Counted from the first letter of the stretch, positions 14,890 through 22,681 are shown. The stretch: DNA of 26,756 bases from GCA-2683825 sp965662355 (GCA_965662355.1 CBFIHP010000036.1:1-26756), one strand, 5' to 3'. The notes: generated by a model from the letters alone, not told the origin. A program made the numbers and translations.

Positions 14890-15777
14890 TCACTTCCGCA
14901 GATAGGCCCTCAGCTTCTCCACGAGGGAGGCCGGCAGGACCTCTTTTAGGGGGGCGGTCAGCTTGCGAAGGAGATTCGTGTATTCACCGGGCCGATCGAC
15001 GTACACGGTCGTGTGCTGCGTGATCTCATCCGCATCCGGGCGGCCCGCGGTGTAGTAGTAGAGCGAGTACGACATGCGCGGTTGGTCATCCCGCATCACC
15101 TTCTCGGGGTTGCCGTGATACGACGCCTCGCTGGTCTCGAAGATCACGAGCCGGTTGAAGATGGGGACGATACTGGCGAAGCGTTCCTTGCGCTCCATAT
15201 CCCACAACTCCAGCTGACCTCCGTCTTGGTCACGCCAACCGCGGTTCAGATAGAGGATCGCGTTCAGGCGCCGGTGTTCGTTCGTGTACGGATGGATGTT
15301 GAAGTCCTTGTGGACGTTCAAAAAGCCACCCTTGGGCAGGAAGTGATAGCCGCCGCCCCAGTTGTAGCGATGGTCCGCGTGTACGCCTTCGACGCCCGTG
15401 ACGCGGCTCAGGAAGCGCTCGAAGTGCTCCGAGTAGAAGAAGGAGAGCAACTCGCGCGGCTCGGCGTCGAATTCCCAGTAGCGGTTGGCCGCGAGCTTCT
15501 TCGAGTTCAGGTGGATGTTCTCGTCCAAGCCTTCTAGCGAGCGTCCATAGCTCTCGACCTGCGCGCAGAGTTCGTCCGGAAGGAAGTCGTCGATGACGAG
15601 GTGCGGGAAGGGCTCGACCTCGAGGAAGGGCTTCTTCGGTAGGCGGCCCAGGTGTCCTTCGAGGTGAGGCAGAAAACGGGCCGCCATCTCCTCGGAGCAC
15701 AGGATGCGCTCGGGCGCATGGGGCGCTTCTTTCTCGGCGGCGGTCTCCACGTGTTCTGTTTCGGCTGGATTCTCCAT
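14890..15777 (-). CDS. Fe(II)/2-oxoglutarate-dependent dioxygenase (prolyl-4-hydroxylase-like)
   Basis: A 295-residue protein of the 2OG-Fe(II) oxygenase superfamily (P4H/2OG-FeII_Oxy_3-like). The N-terminal 25 residues are Glu/Ala-rich, then PFLEVEPFPHLVIDDFLPDE (50-69) is the usual entry strand. The metal triad is His156 and Asp158 in NVHKDFN plus His221 in SYHGNPE; Arg234 in PRMSYSLYYY would bind the 2-oxoglutarate carboxylate. YNWGGGYHFLPKGGFLNVH and RLNAILYLNRGW are conserved features. No signal peptide, so cytoplasmic. The start ATG 15777 shares its A with the stop of the gene before it (TGATG), which fixes the start; 38 codons of open frame upstream belong to that gene's other frame. 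Last gene of the TRAP operon. The target (free amino acid, peptide or small molecule) is unknown; it might act on the imported compound. Confidence 0.92.
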   Translation of the reverse strand: MENPAETEHVETAAEKEAPHAPERILCSEEMAARFLPHLEGHLGRLPKKPFLEVEPFPHLVIDDFLPDELCAQVESYGRSLEGLDENIHLNSKKLAANRYWEFDAEPRELLSFFYSEHFERFLSRVTGVEGVHADHRYNWGGGYHFLPKGGFLNVHKDFNIHPYTNEHRRLNAILYLNRGWRDQDGGQLELWDMERKERFASIVPIFNRLVIFETSEASYHGNPEKVMRDDQPRMSYSLYYYTAGRPDADEITQHTTVYVDRPGEYTNLLRKLTAPLKEVLPASLVEKLRAYLRK

Positions 15778-16481
15778 CAACTGGTCCCTTGGCCCGCTGC
15801 TTTCAGGCGATTCCCGATCCACGCTCCCAGGGCGTAGGTTCCGAAGGCCCAAAGCACCCCCAGGAGGCTGGAAAGGAGCCAGCCACCCCACGGAGAGGGT
15901 GAGGCTGCTGCTACCTTCTTCGCGAAGAGAACCAGGTCATCGCCGCGTAGGATCTCGCGCATCTCGGGCGAGGACCACGGTCCGAACCGCGTGGTGGCGA
16001 TGATCGAGCCGGTTTCATACGCGTCGCCCGTGATGCTGATAAAGGGCGCCAGGGCCACGGGCAACATCATTCCGAACAGGAACGGCTTGCCGTCTTCCCC
16101 CGACTTCCGCAGGTACCACACGCCGGGAAAGATCGTCAAGGCGAAGGGCATCATTACCGTGCTGAGATAGCTCAGATCCGGTTCGCGATCGAAATCGGTC
16201 AGTTGCCCGGCGTACTTACTACCGACCACGACGAAGTCGAAGATCTTCGCCAAGAGGACGCCTCCGTAGGCCGCATCCACTTGCAGCTCGCGCACCTCAC
16301 CACCGGTGATGACACACCCCAGAACGTGAAGCAGCTCGTGTACAGGGACGTACAGCCACCAGCCAAACCCCAACCCGACCAGCATGAGGACGAGCCCCTT
16401 GTTGCCGTGATCCAGGCAACGGTTCATCCCCTGCCATAAGTCGAGAGCCGGGGCCTTGATGATTGCCTGGGCACGTTTCAT
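15777..16481 (-). CDS. integral membrane protein with HExxH zinc-protease-like motif
   Basis: A 234-residue membrane protein I cannot assign to a named family. The first helix (about 29-58) contains VPVHELLHVLGCVITGGEV: HELLH at 48-52 is an HExxH zinc motif inside a transmembrane segment, as in site-2 proteases (M50) and some DUF3267-like proteins. The rest has about three further helices (around 103-120, 130-147 and 205-230). A second M50-type ligand motif (LDG or NPDG) is not evident; Asp in LTDFDREPDLS or SITGDAYE are possible third ligands. ATG 16481 is preferred to GTG 16517, which would overlap the permease gene by 25 bases. It follows the permease by 11 bases and shares a base with the dioxygenase start. 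Either a membrane protease or a non-catalytic zinc-binding protein. Confidence 0.8.
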   Translation of the reverse strand: MKRAQAIIKAPALDLWQGMNRCLDHGNKGLVLMLVGLGFGWWLYVPVHELLHVLGCVITGGEVRELQVDAAYGGVLLAKIFDFVVVGSKYAGQLTDFDREPDLSYLSTVMMPFALTIFPGVWYLRKSGEDGKPFLFGMMLPVALAPFISITGDAYETGSIIATTRFGPWSSPEMREILRGDDLVLFAKKVAAASPSPWGGWLLSSLLGVLWAFGTYALGAWIGNRLKAAGQGTS

Positions 16482-16492
16482 CGCCGGCCAGT

Positions 16493-18289
16493 CTAGCGGA
16501 AGATCTGCGTCAACCACGGAACATACGTGATCACGAGCACCCCGACGGCCAGAATGCAGAAGATCGGTAGTGTCGCCTTCACGATCGAGAACAACGGGCG
16601 TTCGAAGCGATAGGAAGCCAGGAACAGGTTCAAGCCGACCGGCGGTGTCAGATAACCCAGCTCCAGGTTGGCGACAAAGATGATGCCGAGGTGGATCGCG
16701 TCAATCTCGTATGCCTCCGCCAGCGGCAGGATCAGGGGCACGACCACGAAGGTAGCCGAGTAGATGTCGAGGAAGCAGCCGACGACGATCAGGAACAGGT
16801 TGAGACAAAGCAGAAAGGCCAGCGGCGAGTCGATCGATTCGCGCAACGACTCCAGCACGCGCATCGGGATCTCGGCGTCGACCAGATAGCTCGACAGGCC
16901 TTGCGCGCAGCAGAGAATGATCAAGATGCCGCCGAGGACCGCGGTGCAATTGCGCAGCACCGGTCCGAGGCTGCCCGTCAGAGACACATCGCGATGAATG
17001 AAGGTTTGCGTGATCAGGATGTACACGGCTGTCAGTGCCGAGGCCTCCATCAACGTGGCCCAGCCGCTGAATAGTGCCGATACGGCCAAGACCGGAGCCA
17101 AGAGCTCGAATTTCGCGCTCCACAGAGCGGCCCCGGCTTCGCGCGAATCGAATGGCGTGCGCACAGTCTTCGAGCCCCAGCCAGCGCGCACTCCCCATAG
17201 ACAGACGAGCGTGATCAAGACGAGCCCTGGCAAGAGACCCGCGAGAAAGAGCTCGTCGATGGGGACGTTGGCGGCGATGCCGAACAGGATCAGAGGCAAC
17301 GCAGGGGGCAGCAGGATGCCGAGCGACCCGGAGCCCGTCATCAGGCCGAGACTGAAGTTTTCGGTGTACCCATCGCTCTTCAGCGCGTGAAACAAGAGCC
17401 CGCCCAGGGCCAGAATCGTGACACCCGATCCACCCGTGAAGACCGAGAAGAACGCGCACAGAAGGGTCGCGATGACGGCCGTGCCCCCCGGCAACCATCC
17501 GAAGCACGCGCGGAAGCAACGCAACATGCGTTCGGGAGCCTTGCCCTCGGTCAAGAGGAAGCCGACGAGGGTGAATAGTGGCACTGCAGGCAGAAAGGGC
17601 TGCGTCGCGAGGCGGTTCATCTCGATCGAGACCGCCATCGATGGAATCTCGTCCGACAGGAAGTACAGGAGCGGAATGCCGCCCAGGGGCACAAACAAGG
17701 GCGCTCCCATGAGACCCGCCAGGAGCAATACGCCCACGAGGATCCCGACCGGTTGACCGAAGAGCAGCCCTTCCTCGACACCGACGAACCAACCGACGAT
17801 CAATGCCGCAAACGATAGCCCGCGACCCAGCCAACCGCGCCAGGGCGGCAACTCGTTCTTCCAGGCCAGGTACGCACCAACGCTGCCGAAGCCCAGTGGC
17901 ATGGCCAGGAGTAGCGGCCACGACAGCATGAGATCGGAGATCGTGTTGCCGTCCTCTTTTTCGAGCAGCACGAAGTCGTACGTCGCCAGAGCAAGCAAGC
18001 CACACACGAAGGCCGAGACGATGGCCGTCGTGCCTTCGATCCAAGGTTTGGCCTTGGCGTCCTTCCAGAATTCACCACTGGCCAGTCGCAAGAGCTTGTT
18101 CTCGCGCGCGGCCAGCCAGGCACCTAGAAAAGCCAGCACGAGCGTCAGGTGCTGAACCATCGGAGCCGTGAAGGCCCACCCGCGTTCCGTCAGGGCGCGG
18201 TACAGCGAGGCGACAACCGGCAGAAAGGCGATGCTCAAGAGGAGCAAGGCCGCTGCACCGCCCTCGAGTCTCGTCAGCGCCCGCTTCAG
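16493..18289 (-). CDS. TRAP transporter permease, fused DctQ-DctM (probable CTG start)
   Basis: About 598 residues. The C-terminal two thirds (about 185-598) is a DctM large permease: repeated re-entrant motifs appear as SVFTGGSGVTILALGG (282-297) and, later, LGLMTGSGSLGILLPP, ANVPIDELFLAGLLPG and GYLTPPVGLNLFLA. The first about 170 residues hold four helices and correspond to the small DctQ subunit. The first standard start is TTG 18247, but this cuts off KRALTRLEGGAAA, a typical DctQ N-terminus. The frame is open to CTG 18289, which has AAGGAG 8 bases upstream, so I start there. It begins 5 bases after the DctP stop. Together with TatT and DctP it makes a sodium- or proton-driven importer in the inner membrane. 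The fused QM form is known, for example in the Treponema pallidum system. Confidence 0.9.
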   Translation of the reverse strand: MKRALTRLEGGAAALLLLSIAFLPVVASLYRALTERGWAFTAPMVQHLTLVLAFLGAWLAARENKLLRLASGEFWKDAKAKPWIEGTTAIVSAFVCGLLALATYDFVLLEKEDGNTISDLMLSWPLLLAMPLGFGSVGAYLAWKNELPPWRGWLGRGLSFAALIVGWFVGVEEGLLFGQPVGILVGVLLLAGLMGAPLFVPLGGIPLLYFLSDEIPSMAVSIEMNRLATQPFLPAVPLFTLVGFLLTEGKAPERMLRCFRACFGWLPGGTAVIATLLCAFFSVFTGGSGVTILALGGLLFHALKSDGYTENFSLGLMTGSGSLGILLPPALPLILFGIAANVPIDELFLAGLLPGLVLITLVCLWGVRAGWGSKTVRTPFDSREAGAALWSAKFELLAPVLAVSALFSGWATLMEASALTAVYILITQTFIHRDVSLTGSLGPVLRNCTAVLGGILIILCCAQGLSSYLVDAEIPMRVLESLRESIDSPLAFLLCLNLFLIVVGCFLDIYSATFVVVPLILPLAEAYEIDAIHLGIIFVANLELGYLTPPVGLNLFLASYRFERPLFSIVKATLPIFCILAVGVLVITYVPWLTQIFR

Positions 18290-18294
18290 CTCGT

Positions 18295-19311
18295 CTACTC
18301 CTTCTTCTTGCGATAGTCCAGAAGGAGACCGATGACCCGGTCGAAGACATCGCGCGGAATCGAGTCCTCGCGCATACGCGTGCGGAAGTGGTTGCCAAGT
18401 TCATCCCACTTCCGTTCGTCGTCGGGACCGGCGATCATGGTGATCTCGAGGCCGCGCTTTACCATTTCACTCAACGCGTCCGCTTCGCTGCGCGGTACTT
18501 CGTCGAAGAGCTTGGTCGTGGCCCGTTCGCCCGCGGCCAGCATCTTCTCTTGATGCTCGGGGGCGATTTTCTTCCAGGCTCGTTTCGAGATGATCGTGCC
18601 GCCGATCAGCGGTGCTAGCCGGCGCTCGAACATGTACGGGGCCGCGCGGAACCATTGCAGCGACAGTGCAGCCAGCGGTGTCGACGGTATGACATCGACC
18701 AGCCCTGTCTGCAGACCGGTCAGGATGTCCGGCGTCGACAGCGGCACGGTGCGGATGCCTTTTTCCTCGTACCAGCCGCCGACGCGTGTTCCGCCGCCCC
18801 AGACGAACTGCTTCATTTCGATGAAGTCCCGGTACTTCCGGATCGGCTTCGTCGAAAAGATTCGCATCCAACCGGCATGGCCCCAGTGCACCAGGACATA
18901 GCCTTGTTTGTCGAGGCGCTTCTCGAAGTCTTCACGGATCGCGTTGACAACGAAGGTGACCTCGTCCTCGTCCTTGAAGAGCAACGGGATCTCGAAGATG
19001 CGAAAGGCCGGTTCGATCTGTCCCAACCCGGACGCGGTGAAGAGACCGCCCTGGAGCTGGCCGATCTTCAACTTGCGCGCCATGTCCGTTTCGTCGCCGG
19101 CGACACCGCCGGCATAGATGCGCATCGAGATCTTGCCACCGCTGTCCGAACGCCACTCATCGCCCATTTCCTTCAACGTGCGATCCCAGATCGAGCCACT
19201 GGGTACCAGCGTGGCCAGCTTGATCTTCTGGGCTCGCAGGGGGGAGGCCAGGGCCAGGGCCAGGAGGAGTCCCAGGCGCAAAGTTCGAACGTGCTTAAAG
19301 AAAGAGGTCAT
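18295..19311 (-). CDS. TRAP transporter substrate-binding protein (DctP family, TatP type)
   Basis: A 338-residue periplasmic solute-binding protein. Signal: MTSFFKHVRT, hydrophobic run, cleavage near ALASPLRA-QKI. Core features of the DctP family are KLATLVPSGSIWD (31-43), KIGQLQGGLFTASGLG (82-97), FEIPLLFKDEDEV (106-118) and LSTPDILTGLQTGLVDVIPS (191-210). The position that normally holds the carboxylate-binding Arg in the KIRV-type strand appears as KQFVW (167-171), with Phe169, so the ligand may not be a simple carboxylate. ATG 19311 has GGAGAAG 4 bases before it and overlaps the end of the TatT gene by 17 bases, so translation is probably coupled. Works with TatT and the fused QM permease. 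Confidence 0.94.
   Translation of the reverse strand: MTSFFKHVRTLRLGLLLALALASPLRAQKIKLATLVPSGSIWDRTLKEMGDEWRSDSGGKISMRIYAGGVAGDETDMARKLKIGQLQGGLFTASGLGQIEPAFRIFEIPLLFKDEDEVTFVVNAIREDFEKRLDKQGYVLVHWGHAGWMRIFSTKPIRKYRDFIEMKQFVWGGGTRVGGWYEEKGIRTVPLSTPDILTGLQTGLVDVIPSTPLAALSLQWFRAAPYMFERRLAPLIGGTIISKRAWKKIAPEHQEKMLAAGERATTKLFDEVPRSEADALSEMVKRGLEITMIAGPDDERKWDELGNHFRTRMREDSIPRDVFDRVIGLLLDYRKKKE
18298..18303 (-). promoter_or_regulatory. Shine-Dalgarno AAGGAG before CTG 18289
   Basis: AAGGAG overlaps the last codons of the DctP gene and sits 8 bases before CTG 18289, an ideal distance. The TTG at 18247 has only GC-rich sequence without a ribosome site before it. This favours the non-standard CTG as start of the QM permease. 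Confidence 0.55.
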
Positions 19312-20239
19312 CCAGCTTCTCCATCAACTCACGGGCCCTCATCTGGGCCAGCCTGTTTGCCAAGCGCGATTGCGGACGCGCATCGAGATCCATGTCGAGT
19401 GTGATCCGCAAGAGGCGTATGAACTCCTCGCGATCCTGTGCCGGCAGCGAGACGTTCTCCGCCAAGGTGAGATACGGTCCGGCGATCCCTTCACCCGAAA
19501 GCTCGATCGCGCTGGCAAAGTGCCCCCGCGCGCGTTCGGGGGATCCACCCATCATGGGAGGAAGACCCTCGATGATGATCATCGCCACGTGCAGCGAGCC
19601 CTCGCCGTAGTCCTCGTCGAGGCTGAGTGACCTGCGTAAGAGCGCACGCACGGCATCGATGTCGGCCAGGAGTTCTGGTCGATCGCGGCCAGCCGAGATT
19701 GCGAGACCCCAGGCGCTTGCGCACCAGTATGCGGCCTCCACGTCCTCCTCGCTCAAGGCCATGACGGCGCCTTCGGGATCCAGGATCAAGGCCTCGCTGA
19801 TCCCCGGGTGACTGACCTCGAGGCCGCGCAGACCGTAGTCTCGCGCGCGCAGGAACAGGCGCAAGGCTCGCTCCTGTCCGATCAGAAAGGCCCGGTAGTC
19901 CGTTTCCTCGAGCTTTTGGGCGTCGCGCAGGACGAAGGCGTAGCTGTACTGGGCGAAAGCCCCGGCCGCCGCGGTCAGGACCGCGGCGTTCTCCGGATCT
20001 CTCAGAAGGACCGCCTCCATCGCCTTCAGGGTCACCGGCATCGCCAGCCGTACGAGCTCGGGGTCGTCTTCGCGCGCGAAGGACTCGATCCCCGCAGCGG
20101 ATAGTCCGTAGAGCTTGTCCAGGGCGTAGTCCTTCAACGAGAAACATCCCCCGGAGAGCAGGGCAGCGACCAGGTAGTGGACCAGCCGGGAAGCCCTTCG
20201 AGGGGGGGCGTCGCTCGGGTATTGCGTTTGCAGGGTCAT
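19295..20239 (-). CDS. tatT: TRAP transporter TatT component (TPR-like lipoprotein)
   Basis: A 314-residue protein of the TatT family, first described for Treponema pallidum Tp0956: an all-helical TPR-like lipoprotein that pairs with the TRAP binding protein. Visible family features: LYGLSAAGIESFAREDDPEL (44-62), DPENAAVLTAAAGAFAQYSY (81-100), an ERALRLFLRARDYGLRGLE helix (123-141), AAYWCASAWG (169-178) and MMGGSPERARGHFASAIELS (229-248). The N-terminus has a hydrophobic segment and Cys32 (SGGC); Ser at -3 is not ideal for a lipobox but lipidation fits the family. ATG 20239 is the first methionine before the signal. First gene of the operon; the 170-base divergent gap before it should hold the promoter. 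C7 at 20202-20208 encodes part of DAPPRR. Confidence 0.9.
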   Translation of the reverse strand: MTLQTQYPSDAPPRRASRLVHYLVAALLSGGCFSLKDYALDKLYGLSAAGIESFAREDDPELVRLAMPVTLKAMEAVLLRDPENAAVLTAAAGAFAQYSYAFVLRDAQKLEETDYRAFLIGQERALRLFLRARDYGLRGLEVSHPGISEALILDPEGAVMALSEEDVEAAYWCASAWGLAISAGRDRPELLADIDAVRALLRRSLSLDEDYGEGSLHVAMIIIEGLPPMMGGSPERARGHFASAIELSGEGIAGPYLTLAENVSLPAQDREEFIRLLRITLDMDLDARPQSRLANRLAQMRARELMEKLDDLFL

Positions 20240-20413
20240 GGGTAGGGGCGCGCCATCCTGCCAGGCGTGCGGCTCCCGGAAAAGCGCGAAACGCCGCCCG
20301 TTACCAGCCTTTGCATGTCCCGAAAGCAAGCCTCCCCGCGGACGCTCCAGGAAAACAGTTCTTCGTCCGATATCCAGGCCTTCGGCGTTCTCTCCCTACA
20401 ACAACTATTTGCC

Positions 20414-20656
20414 ATGAAGCGCATCGTTCTGCTCCTCCTCACGCTCACCGTCTTCGCCTCCGGCTGCCGCTCGATGGGCCGTGATGAGCGACACCTGAAC
20501 CACGACGGCACCGAGGTCGTGATCAACAAGGATCACAAGCACTCCAAGTTCTGCGGGCACTACATGGCCGCGAATCGCTGGTTCTACGAGTCCCGGCATC
20601 GGCACGGGCTCTCCTGCGGTCACGTGCTCGAAGCGGGTGTTTGGGTGCTCGAGTGA
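20414..20656 (+). CDS. small lipoprotein with two Cys-Gly-His motifs
   Basis: An 80-residue hypothetical protein. MKRIVLLLLTLTVFASGC is a textbook lipoprotein signal (lipobox ASGC, Cys18), leaving a mature chain of 63 residues. It contains FCGHYM (46-51) and SCGHVL (67-72), with HKHSK just before and RHRHG between, giving nine His and two Cys after the lipidated Cys: suited to metal or haem binding, though no family is recognised. Signal quality, the ATG at 20414 and base use support a real gene. It converges with the metal-transporter-like gene and their coding ends overlap by 37 bases (20620-20656), in the His-rich tail region of that gene. I infer a role in metal handling at the cell envelope. 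Confidence 0.75.
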   Translation: MKRIVLLLLTLTVFASGCRSMGRDERHLNHDGTEVVINKDHKHSKFCGHYMAANRWFYESRHRHGLSCGHVLEAGVWVLE

Positions 20657-22554
20657 TCTAGTTCAGGGGAGGATCCGCAGCAAGACTCGGGGGCATCGGC
20701 GTGGGGCTCGTCGTGACCGTCATCGTGGTCGTGATCGCCGTGGCTGTGGGACGTGCCGTGGGGGGAGATGACCTGACCCAGGAAGCCGCGGGTTCCCTGG
20801 CGCAGAAGCGAGATACAGAAGAGAAGCGCCAGGAGGGAGAGCATCGTGATCTCGAAGGGCCCTCCGTGGTCGCCGTGCAGGCGATCGGGCACACCTGCGG
20901 CGGCGCCGGAGGACAGGAGCGCGTTGGTCGCCCAACCGAGCCCCAGCGTCGAGGCCACCGCCGTCGCGGCGAAGACGAGTGCCGTCTTGCGCGAGTGCAG
21001 TTGGGCCAGAAGGCCGAAGGTCGTCATGTTCGTCGCCGGACCCGTCAACAGGAAGGCGATTGCGGCTCCAGGGGAGACGCCACCGGCGATCAGGACGGCG
21101 GCCAGAGGCGTCGAGCCGGAGGCACAGACATACAACGGCAATCCGATCAACGCGAAGAGCGGCACATCGAGGCCGTAGGGCAGTGCGGTGAAACTGCTGA
21201 GATCGATCAATCCGCCGATCGTCGCGGCGAGAAGGAGTCCGGCCAGGATCCAAGGAGCCGTACCGTCCAGCATGTCGCCGAAGCCGTAGGCCAGGCCGCG
21301 TCGCAGGCGCCTTCCAAAAGGCACCCCGCCGTCGAGTGTCTGCGCCGCGGCCTCCGTCTTCACCTGACTCGATGTCTCGGCCCGCGAACCGACGAAAAGC
21401 CCGATGATCAATGCCAAGGCCCCCGCGCAGGCCGTGCGCACGAGAGTGATTTCGCCGCCCAGAAGACTCCACGAAAGGAACAGAGTTGCGAAGCCCAGCT
21501 CGGGGGTGGCCACGAGGAACGACATGGCCGCGGGCGTTGGCACGCCGGAGACGACCAGTGAACGATACAGGGGAATCACTCCACACGAGCAGATAGGCAC
21601 GGGAAGTCCGGCCGCCGTTCCGCGCAGAGCTTGTGAGAAGGAGCCGCCGCGACCGAAGAAGCGCTTCAGGTTCAGATTCAGCGCGTGCATCAAGGCGATG
21701 GCGAGATACGCGGTCAGCAATGCCGGCGCGCTCTGCAAGGCCAGCTCGTAGAAGCTGACGTCCGCCGTATGCGAGATCGTGCTGGTTGTATCGGTGGCGC
21801 TCTGGATGGTCTGTGCATGCTCTGCGTGCGTGGCGTCTTGCGCCCCATGCCCACCCAGGGTCTCGAGCGAGAGGATCAAGGCGATTCCCGCGAGCCCGCC
21901 GATGCCCGAGGCCACCGTCGTCGATCCGTGCACTTGCTCGCCGGCCTCCGGACGCGGCAAGGCCGGCGGGTGGCGCAGAATCACGTGCAGGAGCGAGCCC
22001 GCGATCAGGGCCTGGAACAAGGCCACCCAGGAGGTCGATATCTCATGCAGCAGGGTCTCGCCGAACCCGAAGCCGACCACGCTGAAGACCGCGATCGCTC
22101 CGAGCAAGCCCAGGGCCGAGCGCTTTCCATAAAGAGGAACGGTCAGCCACCAGATCCCCAGTCCAACAGGAATCCGATGCAGCACGACCGCCGCGGCCAG
22201 GGCGGCCGGCTCGTCGCTGGTCGACGAATACGTCAGCGCGAGCCCGTCGAGAATGGCATGCAGCGCGATGCCGAGCAGCGCCACCGGCATGGTGACGCGG
22301 CTGGAACCCCTGCCGGCGAACAGCTTCGAGCCGCACAGAAGCCCCGGGCCCAGGAAACCCACGAGCGCCACCGGCAGGATCATCCATCCGGCCAGCTGGA
22401 AGCTCTGTGGGAGGATGTGCACCAGGACGAGACCCCCGACGCCGACCAGGGCGAAGGCATCGACCAACGCGGCAGCCCAGGCGCCCTTGGTGCGGCTGTA
22501 GATCAGGGGCCCGATGCCGAGGGCCAGGAGGCTTGCGATGAGGGGGAGGGTCAC
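20620..22554 (-). CDS. fused ZIP-like / SO_0444-type metal permease with His-rich tail
   Basis: A 644-residue membrane protein in two halves. Residues 1-195 resemble ZIP metal transporters: VHILPQSF (45-52), HAILDGLAL (99-107) and VVLHRIPVGL (123-132) match the metal-binding helices of ZIP (H-x3-DG, then H-x-IP). A loop with five His (207-262) follows. Residues 270-590 match the SO_0444 family Cu/Zn efflux permeases (DUF318/UPF0718, distant to ArsP): VPICSCGVIPLYRSLVVSGV (319-338), FLVATPELG (346-354), LYVCASGSTPLAAVLIAGG (474-492) and LLTGPATNMTT (502-512). The tail, 599-625, is His/Asp-rich plus CCG. The start is uncertain: GTG 22554 places the first helix correctly; TTG 22635 adds 27 non-membrane residues. 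Two transport modules in one chain is unusual. Direction of transport is not evident. Confidence 0.85.
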   Translation of the reverse strand: MTLPLIASLLALGIGPLIYSRTKGAWAAALVDAFALVGVGGLVLVHILPQSFQLAGWMILPVALVGFLGPGLLCGSKLFAGRGSSRVTMPVALLGIALHAILDGLALTYSSTSDEPAALAAAVVLHRIPVGLGIWWLTVPLYGKRSALGLLGAIAVFSVVGFGFGETLLHEISTSWVALFQALIAGSLLHVILRHPPALPRPEAGEQVHGSTTVASGIGGLAGIALILSLETLGGHGAQDATHAEHAQTIQSATDTTSTISHTADVSFYELALQSAPALLTAYLAIALMHALNLNLKRFFGRGGSFSQALRGTAAGLPVPICSCGVIPLYRSLVVSGVPTPAAMSFLVATPELGFATLFLSWSLLGGEITLVRTACAGALALIIGLFVGSRAETSSQVKTEAAAQTLDGGVPFGRRLRRGLAYGFGDMLDGTAPWILAGLLLAATIGGLIDLSSFTALPYGLDVPLFALIGLPLYVCASGSTPLAAVLIAGGVSPGAAIAFLLTGPATNMTTFGLLAQLHSRKTALVFAATAVASTLGLGWATNALLSSGAAAGVPDRLHGDHGGPFEITMLSLLALLFCISLLRQGTRGFLGQVISPHGTSHSHGDHDHDDGHDEPHADAPESCCGSSPELDHSSTQTPASST

Positions 22555-22581
22555 GGTGGGGGACTTTTCTGTCGAGCAGAG

Positions 22582-22600
22582 AATCGGACATTCTAATCGG
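22582..22600. repeat. direct repeat AATCGG x2 in divergent promoter gap
   Basis: AATCGG occurs at 22582-22587 and 22595-22600, 13 bases apart, in the 127-base gap between the metal-permease gene and the putative porin. It could be a regulator site shared by the two genes; a 6-base repeat can easily occur by chance. Confidence 0.2.
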
Positions 22601-22681
22601 TCGAAACCCAAGGAAATCCACGCTTCTCCCGACAACTACAGACTGGCTCCCTGGACCCCCCTTCGTCATCCTTTCCACACC

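Noticed and set aside
16701..18044. Second long minus-strand frame inside the TRAP permease gene
   Set aside because: Same strand but another frame; Arg-rich translation without hydrophobic segments, while the overlapping frame encodes DctQM.
20701..22596. Plus-strand frames of about 290-300 codons opposite the metal permease
   Set aside because: Arg/Gly/Gln-rich low-complexity shadows; the minus strand encodes clear transmembrane and metal-binding motifs.
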